From: Paenibacillus phyllosphaerae
GTDB lineage: Bacteria > Bacillota > Bacilli > Paenibacillales > Paenibacillaceae
Assembly (NCBI RefSeq): GCF_014192105.1
Contig: NZ_JACHXK010000003.1
Coordinates: 491,422 to 555,421, forward strand
Reading direction: 5' to 3'
Length of the DNA stretch: 64,000 nt
The notes under the pieces were generated by a model. It saw nothing but the letters and a program-made list of their open reading frames with translations. It ran no database searches and was not told the DNA's origin. The translations under genes were made by a program, and so were the position numbers. Below, piece by piece: positions 59,269 through 64,000 of this stretch (within the stretch, counting starts at the first letter, position 1; every line of letters starts with the position of its first letter).

Positions 59269-61896
59269 ATGGGAACGATGAGCGGCAGCCGTTTAGAAGG
59301 TTTAAGTGAAAAAATATTTTTGGACCGTTATGCATGGAAGCATGCTTCGCCGGAGTCGGTCAAAATAGGGGATACGGTGCTGGTGCTGACGAAGGACGAT
59401 CCGAAATTCCCGACGAAGGAAGTCGGCGAAGTCATCGCGCGTTCAGCGAATGAGGTAACTGTGCTTCTGCGCAGCGGGGAGAGCGTCAATTCGCCGGTCG
59501 AGAAGTTGACGCTCACAGTCGAACGTACGCCGGATGAGATGTGGAATCGATTGTCCAAGGCCATCTCCGCCGTTGAAGAGACGGAAGAGAAACAACAGTT
59601 ATGGCAGGAACGATTCCGTTACATCTTGGATGACTGGAAGCTCGTTCCGGGCGGACGTATCGCAGCAGGCGCAGGCGCAAGCGATGAACTGACCTTGTTT
59701 AACTGTTATGTGATTCCGTCTCCTAAAGACAGCCGGGGCGGCATAATGGAGACATTGACCGAAATGACGGAGATCATGGCCCGCGGAGGCGGCGTAGGCA
59801 TTAATCTGTCCTCGCTTCGTCCACGCCGTGCCGTTGTCGCAGGCGTCAACGGTTCATCTAGCGGTGCTGTTTCCTGGGGCGGATTGTTCAGCTACACGAC
59901 GGGACTGATCGAGCAGGGCGGCAGCCGCCGCGGCGCGCTCATGCTCATGATTCACGACTGGCATCCGGATGTGCTGGACTTCATTACCGTGAAGCAGACG
60001 ATGGGTCAGATTACGAATGCGAATCTGTCCGTGTGCGTAAGCAACGACTTTATGCGAGCGGTGAAGGAAGATCTGGACTGGGAGCTTGTTTTCCCGGATA
60101 CCAAAGAACCCGGCTACGATGAGTTATGGGATGGCGATCTGGAGAAATGGCGTAATCAAGGCCGTCGCGTCATCCATTACAAAACCGTGCGTGCCCGCGA
60201 TATTTGGCACACCATTATTGAGTCTGCGTGGAAGTCGGCAGAACCGGGCGTCGTGTTCATGGAGCACTACAACCAAATGTCCAATAGCTGGTACTTCAAC
60301 CCGCTCATTGCGACGAATCCGTGCGGCGAGCAGGGACTTCCGGCTTGGGGCGTGTGCAATTTGTCCGCTATCAACCTGTCGAAGTTCTATGATGAGGAGA
60401 AGCATGACGTCGCTTGGGATGAGCTGGCGAAGGTGACGCGCTACTCCGTTCGTTTCTTGGACAATGTTATTGACGCTACGCCTTATCACTTCGAAGAGAA
60501 CGAGAAGAACCAGAAGCGCGAGCGCCGAGTAGGCCTTGGCTCGATGGGTCTAGCGGAACTGATGATTAAATTAGAGGTTCGCTACGGCAGTCCGGAATCG
60601 TTGGAGTTCCTGGATAAGCTATACGGATTTATCGCGCGTGAATCCTATTTGGCCTCTACGGAAATTGCAGCCGAGAAGGGCTCATTCGAAGCGTTCGAAG
60701 CAGACAAATTCGTTCAGAGCGGCTTCATGAAGCACATGATCGAAGCGAATCCGGAGTTGGATGAAGCGGTGAAACAGCGGGGGATCCGCAACGTGACCAT
60801 TCTGACCCAGGCCCCGACTGGCAGCACGGGTACAATGGTCGGCACGTCTACCGGCATTGAGCCTTACTTTGCTTTTGAATACTATCGCCAAAGCCGTCTG
60901 GGCTTCGACAAGCAATACGTTCCGATCGCACAAGCATGGAAAGACGCGAATCCAGGCCATGAACTTCCGGATTACTTCGTCACTTCGATGAGTCTGTCCG
61001 CGGAAGACCATATCCGCGTACAAGCGGCGATTCAACGCTGGGTGGACAGCTCGATCTCGAAGACAGCGAACTGCCCGAATGATTTCACCGTTGAAGAGAC
61101 TGGTCGTCTGTATGAGCTTGCATTCGAGCTAGGCTGTAAGGGCGTCACGATCTATCGCGACGGCAGCCGCGATGTGCAGGTACTCTCCACTGCGACTGCT
61201 GAAGAGACTGATAAGAATAAAGAGGCGGAAGTCGTTGCCGCGGTCGAGGAGCCGGCATCCGATGCAGCCACTGCCGCATTCAAGCTTGCAGCGGAGACTG
61301 CCGTGGCATCCGCGCTGGAGCCTGCTAAGGCTGAGCCGGTCATCGATAAGCAATACAAACGCCGTCCGGCTATTTTGCGCGGCGCAACGTATAAGATCAA
61401 TACGCCTTTTGGCATGGCATATATTACGATCAATGATCTGGATGGAACGCCAGTTGAAATCTTCTTGAATGTGGGTAAAGCGGGGTCGGATGTCTTTGCG
61501 ATGGCCGAAGCGCTTGGCCGCGTATGTTCGCTCTTCTTGCGTTACGGCGATCACGGCAACAAAGTTCAATTGCTCATCAAGCATCTGAAAGGGATCGGCG
61601 GTTCTGGCGCGATTGGCTTCGGTGCGAACCGAGTTGAATCGATTGCGGACGCAGTCGCCAAATCGTTGGAACTGCATATTGCAGGCAGCGGAGAAGAAGC
61701 GGCTTCCGCGGAAGAAGTTGAAGCGGTCAGCGCTCCAACGCAGCAGCTTAAAGTGCTGCCTATGGCAGGAGGTTATTCCGCCAAGCCATCGGAAGCTCAT
61801 CCGAGAGATCTGTGTCCGTCCTGCGGCGGAGCAACGCTAGTTCATATCGAAGGATGCAAAACCTGCGGTACATGCGGATATAGCCGCTGTACGTAA
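59269..61896 (+). CDS. nrdJ: adenosylcobalamin-dependent (class II) ribonucleotide reductase
   Basis: An 875-residue enzyme that reduces ribonucleotides to deoxyribonucleotides using B12 to make the thiyl radical. An N-terminal extra domain (about 1-90) precedes the ten-stranded barrel: FNCYVIPSPKDSRGG, EIMARGGGVGINLSSLRP, GGSRRGALMLMI, NPCGEQGLPAWGVCNLSAIN, and APTGSTGTMVGTSTGIEP. An Ala/Glu-rich linker (about 640-690) and a C-terminal zinc-type cysteine set (CPSCGG and CKTCGTCG) follow. ATG 59269 follows GGGGAGGAG. Oxygen-independent. Regulation by NrdR is predicted from two boxes at its promoter. Confidence 0.95.
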   Translation: MGTMSGSRLEGLSEKIFLDRYAWKHASPESVKIGDTVLVLTKDDPKFPTKEVGEVIARSANEVTVLLRSGESVNSPVEKLTLTVERTPDEMWNRLSKAISAVEETEEKQQLWQERFRYILDDWKLVPGGRIAAGAGASDELTLFNCYVIPSPKDSRGGIMETLTEMTEIMARGGGVGINLSSLRPRRAVVAGVNGSSSGAVSWGGLFSYTTGLIEQGGSRRGALMLMIHDWHPDVLDFITVKQTMGQITNANLSVCVSNDFMRAVKEDLDWELVFPDTKEPGYDELWDGDLEKWRNQGRRVIHYKTVRARDIWHTIIESAWKSAEPGVVFMEHYNQMSNSWYFNPLIATNPCGEQGLPAWGVCNLSAINLSKFYDEEKHDVAWDELAKVTRYSVRFLDNVIDATPYHFEENEKNQKRERRVGLGSMGLAELMIKLEVRYGSPESLEFLDKLYGFIARESYLASTEIAAEKGSFEAFEADKFVQSGFMKHMIEANPELDEAVKQRGIRNVTILTQAPTGSTGTMVGTSTGIEPYFAFEYYRQSRLGFDKQYVPIAQAWKDANPGHELPDYFVTSMSLSAEDHIRVQAAIQRWVDSSISKTANCPNDFTVEETGRLYELAFELGCKGVTIYRDGSRDVQVLSTATAEETDKNKEAEVVAAVEEPASDAATAAFKLAAETAVASALEPAKAEPVIDKQYKRRPAILRGATYKINTPFGMAYITINDLDGTPVEIFLNVGKAGSDVFAMAEALGRVCSLFLRYGDHGNKVQLLIKHLKGIGGSGAIGFGANRVESIADAVAKSLELHIAGSGEEAASAEEVEAVSAPTQQLKVLPMAGGYSAKPSEAHPRDLCPSCGGATLVHIEGCKTCGTCGYSRCT

Positions 61897-61905
61897 ATAC
61901 AAAGA

Positions 61906-61944
61906 AAGCGCTGCGTGATCGTTCAGATCGCGCGGCGCTTTTTT
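61906..61944. terminator. terminator between nrdJ and the M20 gene
   Basis: A 15-bp RNA stem with two G.U pairs (61906-61920 with 61926-61940), followed by T6. Confidence 0.85.
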
Positions 61945-61967
61945 ATATAGAAGGAGGTGTTAATGGG

Positions 61968-63152
61968 TCATCGCGTTTGTCCGCCAACCGAATGGTTAAA
62001 CTCTTCCCGTATCCTGGACAGCAGCTCAGGCGAGGTGCACACGTCATAAGCGGTGGCAGCGAGCATCTTGGCACCGAAGATCATCAGTTCCAGCGCACGC
62101 TCCGTCATCGCAGCGTTACGGAATTCCACCGTATGAAGAATGAGCCGCTCTTCTACGATTTTGACATAAGGATGAATGGCTGGGCACCGCAGAGACACAT
62201 TGCCTAGATCGAGCGAACCGTGGTCTTTGCCCACCGTAATTTCTTCAGGCACAATACCTCCAGCGATCAGATTCGATGTGAATACATCCGATAACGTTTC
62301 GTTCGTTAGAAGCTCATCGTAGGAATACTGGTAGTTATTCCATTGCCACGTGCAGCCTGTTTGTAAGGCAGCTCCTTCGGCGCAGCGTTTCAGCTTCTCA
62401 ACCAACTCGTTCGTGTAAGCGCGAGTAGCCGATCGGGCGTAAAATTTCGCCGATGCATAGTCGGGAATCACATTCGGCGCTGTTCCGCCATGATCAATAA
62501 TGCCATGAATCCGTGCATCGCTGCGAGATTGCTGGCGCAGGGCGTTAATCGAATTGAACAGCTGCAATACAGCATCGAGCGCGTTAATGCCTTCATGCGG
62601 ATTCGCTGCGGCATGGGCATTCTTACCGAAAAACTCGAAATGAAGTGCGTCCATCGCTAAGGATGAACCCGATTTCTCGAAGGAATGGTAGGGGTGCGCC
62701 ATCAGGGCAAAATCGCAATCGTCAAACATTCCTGCCGCAGCCATCGTTACTTTGGCTCCGTTGGTTTCTTCCGCTGGCGTTCCGTACACGCGGATCGTTC
62801 CGCCGATCTCATCGATGACGGATCTGAGGCCGACGGCTGCTCCGATGCTCATCATGCAAATTAAATGATGGCCGCACGCATGGCTTACTTCAGGCAGGGC
62901 ATCGTACTCGGCGAGGAAAGCTATTGTAGGCCCCGGTTTACCTGTGGTGTAGGTTGCGAGGAATGAAGTCTCGATGTCTAGGACGCCTCGTTCAACGGAG
63001 AAACCATGTCGTTCTAGTTCTTCAGTAAGCTTGGCAGCGGCTAGAAATTCAGCATTGCCGAGTTCCGGATGTTCTCCAATATATCGAGAAATGGTTTTGA
63101 AAGCATCGCTGTGCTCATTGATTGTGCTTAATACATGCTGCTTCAATGACAT
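61968..63152 (-). CDS. M20-family metallopeptidase/amidohydrolase (AbgB-like)
   Basis: A 394-residue zinc hydrolase. Metal-binding and active-site segments: IAFLAEYDALPEVSHACGHH, YGTPAEETNGAKVTM, and MAHPYHSFEK; the dimerisation domain (about 185-290) includes FFGKNAHAAANPHEGINALDAV. This fits the M20D-like p-aminobenzoyl-glutamate hydrolase (AbgB) or N-acyl-amino-acid hydrolase branch. Its ATG lacks a very strong site (AAGGAGCG). It lies 34 bases downstream of the DUF2536 gene in the same direction. Substrate not deducible. Confidence 0.9.
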   Translation of the reverse strand: MSLKQHVLSTINEHSDAFKTISRYIGEHPELGNAEFLAAAKLTEELERHGFSVERGVLDIETSFLATYTTGKPGPTIAFLAEYDALPEVSHACGHHLICMMSIGAAVGLRSVIDEIGGTIRVYGTPAEETNGAKVTMAAAGMFDDCDFALMAHPYHSFEKSGSSLAMDALHFEFFGKNAHAAANPHEGINALDAVLQLFNSINALRQQSRSDARIHGIIDHGGTAPNVIPDYASAKFYARSATRAYTNELVEKLKRCAEGAALQTGCTWQWNNYQYSYDELLTNETLSDVFTSNLIAGGIVPEEITVGKDHGSLDLGNVSLRCPAIHPYVKIVEERLILHTVEFRNAAMTERALELMIFGAKMLAATAYDVCTSPELLSRIREEFNHSVGGQTR

Positions 63153-63186
63153 ATGGGGTACGCTCCTTATATGAACTGATGAATGC

Positions 63187-63393
63187 CTATTTGGCTTTGA
63201 AATGGACGACAGCGGAGTAGAGCATTTTCTCTGCGCGCGGGTCGAAAATCACCTGGTGGGTTACCGAATAGACATCCAGAAGCATCGCCTTATTATTATC
63301 GATCTGCGCTGCAATTTGCTTCTCCAGCGTCGGAAGATCGTAAGCTTGAAAAAACTCGACCTTGTTTTCTAGTCGTTCCAACATAAAATCCAT
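63187..63393 (-). CDS. DUF2536-family protein
   Basis: A 68-residue protein: LERLENKVEFFQAYDLPTLEKQI, then NNKAMLLDVYSVTHQVIFDPR and YSAVVHFKAK, which matches the short Bacillales DUF2536 family. ATG 63393 has GGAGGT seven bases before it. Function unknown. It is divergent from the rRNA operon. Confidence 0.85.
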   Translation of the reverse strand: MDFMLERLENKVEFFQAYDLPTLEKQIAAQIDNNKAMLLDVYSVTHQVIFDPRAEKMLYSAVVHFKAK

Positions 63394-63524
63394 TCGGATT
63401 ACCTCCAACTAATAGCACGATTATGCATCTATTATAGCTGCTATAGAAGCTGATTCCTATCAGTCCTTGCAGGAGTGTTTAATTCTGCTTATTCAAAAAA
63501 ACGAAAGTTGTTATAAAAAAGGTG

Positions 63525-63554
63525 TTGCAATCATTTAGAGGCGTATGGTATATT
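63525..63554 (+). promoter_or_regulatory. rRNA operon promoter
   Basis: TTGCAA (63525-63530) and TATATT (63549-63554) with an 18-base spacer, preceded by an A-rich tract (63495-63520) that may act as an UP element. A small GAGA-capped hairpin (63561-63581) begins the transcript. Confidence 0.6.
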
Positions 63555-63599
63555 CTAATTCCGGTCGCGAGAGCGATACGGAAAAGCGATAAAGAACTG

Positions 63600-63906
63600 G
63601 ATGAATGCTGATTGATCTAGTAAGCGTTCAAGCCAATCATCGTTTGATGAATGATGAACTTCCTATAAATCAATCATCACTTGATGAATGATGAACGTCT
63701 TGTCAGTCGTTCGAATCAATCATCACTTGTTCCTTGAAAACTGAACAATGAGCGATATGTTTTATAGCTAGTTTTTAGAATGAGCTGAACAAGCTCCTTC
63801 GAAGTAGCGGAATGCTGCATGTCCAACCTCGCGGTTGTACACGCAAGCCAATCCGCTGCCTTGATGGAATGCTGATCGACCTTCGGGTCGCTCAAACCAA
63901 TCCATC
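63600..63906 (+). ncRNA. structured rRNA leader with five related hairpins and a boxA
   Basis: The gene-free stretch 63394-63907 is the rRNA promoter and leader. It holds five hairpins built alike. Hairpins 1-3 have stems GATGAATG/CAATCATC (63600-63641, 63646-63678, 63683-63724) separated by 4-base spacers (GTTT, ACTT, ACTT). Then boxA-like TGTTCCTTGAAAA (63728-63740). Then hairpin 4 (63806-63857, AGCGGAATG/CAATCCGCT) and hairpin 5 (63863-63906, GATGGAATG/CAATCCATC). All keep one A.A mismatch followed by TG/CA while the lower stem varies with compensation. Hairpins 1, 4 and 5 also share an internal ATGCTG and CAARCCAA. Likely roles: antitermination, folding or processing of pre-16S. Confidence 0.6.
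63728..63740 (+). promoter_or_regulatory. boxA-like antitermination element
   Basis: TGTTCCTTGAAAA resembles the Bacillales rRNA boxA (TGYTCTTTGAAAA) bound by NusB/S10 (NusE), at the usual place upstream of 16S rRNA. Confidence 0.65.
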
Positions 63907-63907
63907 T

Positions 63908-64000
63908 TTTATGGAGAGTTTGATCCTGGCTCAGGACGAACGCTGGCGGCGTGCCTAATACATGCAAGTCGAGCGGATCTTATCCTTCGGGGTAAGGTTA
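63908..64000 (+). rRNA. 16S ribosomal RNA, 5' end (partial)
   Basis: The universal 5' region GAGAGTTTGATCCTGGCTCA (from 63914) is followed by the conserved text up to GCAAGTCGAGCGG and the start of variable region V1. Aligning with E. coli numbering puts mature position 1 at about 63908. Only 93 bases lie in the window. The V1 loop resembles that of Paenibacillus-type sequences. Confidence 0.98.

Noticed and set aside
63634..63729. Short CRISPR-like array (repeated CAATCATC-type units)
   Set aside because: Units are self-complementary hairpins with 4-base gaps inside an rRNA leader; there are no uniform spacers and no cas genes.

Overview
The window looks like chromosomal DNA of a Gram-positive, endospore-forming Bacillales bacterium, most likely Paenibacillaceae (Paenibacillus or Cohnella-like). 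Evidence: strong AGGAGG-type ribosome binding sites, a moderate-to-high G+C content, and many Bacillales-specific families (YugP, YqhG/YqhH, YqzE, YhaO/YhaN, YjcZ, YkvI, DUF2536, DUF2663-like). The 16S rRNA 5' end at the right edge is also of Bacillales type. No prophage, insertion sequence, CRISPR array or tRNA gene was recognised. Almost all of the sequence is ordinary core or accessory chromosome.

Layout. 1-7.9 kb: the tail of a chemoreceptor, a YugP-type membrane protease, a MerR regulator, an ammonium transporter with a nitrogen-control-like upstream dyad followed by a GlnD-like nucleotidyltransferase and a DnaQ-type exonuclease, then a JAMM protease, an MFS exporter and a TlpA/ResA-like thioredoxin. 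8-11.4 kb: citramalate synthase, DNA polymerase IV, ferredoxin. 11.5-16.8 kb: a three-gene operon coupling a CHASE2 adenylate cyclase to two exported proteins (FecR plus cohesin; NHL repeats plus stalk domain). 17-21.5 kb: pyrD, relQ, a LacI regulator, and a translationally coupled thioredoxin/PCYCGC lipoprotein pair whose first gene seems to start with ATT. 21.7-26.7 kb: two paralogous RsmF-type rRNA methyltransferases bracket an rsuA-type pseudouridine synthase and a HAD phosphatase. 26.9-40 kb: an accessory run of small enzymes (GNATs, NUDIX, cupin, PPOX flavoprotein, methyltransferase, ABM, PhzF, DMT transporter), a sensory-rhodopsin-transducer protein with a DeoR regulator behind a PhoP-like box, a chemoreceptor, and a eukaryote-type HIS6 isomerase. 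40.2-42.1 kb: queD-queE-queC for queuosine precursor synthesis. 42.3-50.5 kb: diguanylate cyclase, glycosyltransferase, YhaO/YhaN DNA-repair pair, YkvI transporter. 50.6-59 kb: lipoprotein, xpt, small unknown genes flanked by a diverged intergenic repeat, envelope genes (deacetylase-like protein, amidase), yqzE, yqhG/yqhH. 59-63.4 kb: B12-dependent ribonucleotide reductase under a predicted NrdR operator pair, an M20 amidohydrolase and a DUF2536 gene. 63.4-64 kb: promoter, long structured leader and the first 93 bases of a 16S rRNA gene.

The parts that most deserve a second look are the CHASE2-cyclase/FecR-cohesin/NHL operon, the series of five related hairpins in the rRNA leader with a conserved A.A mismatch and covarying stems, the eukaryotic-type HIS6, the probable ATT start codon, and a large inverted repeat carrying two opposed GlnR/TnrA-like sites upstream of amtB. 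All functional calls rest on reading the translations and motifs; no database search was run.
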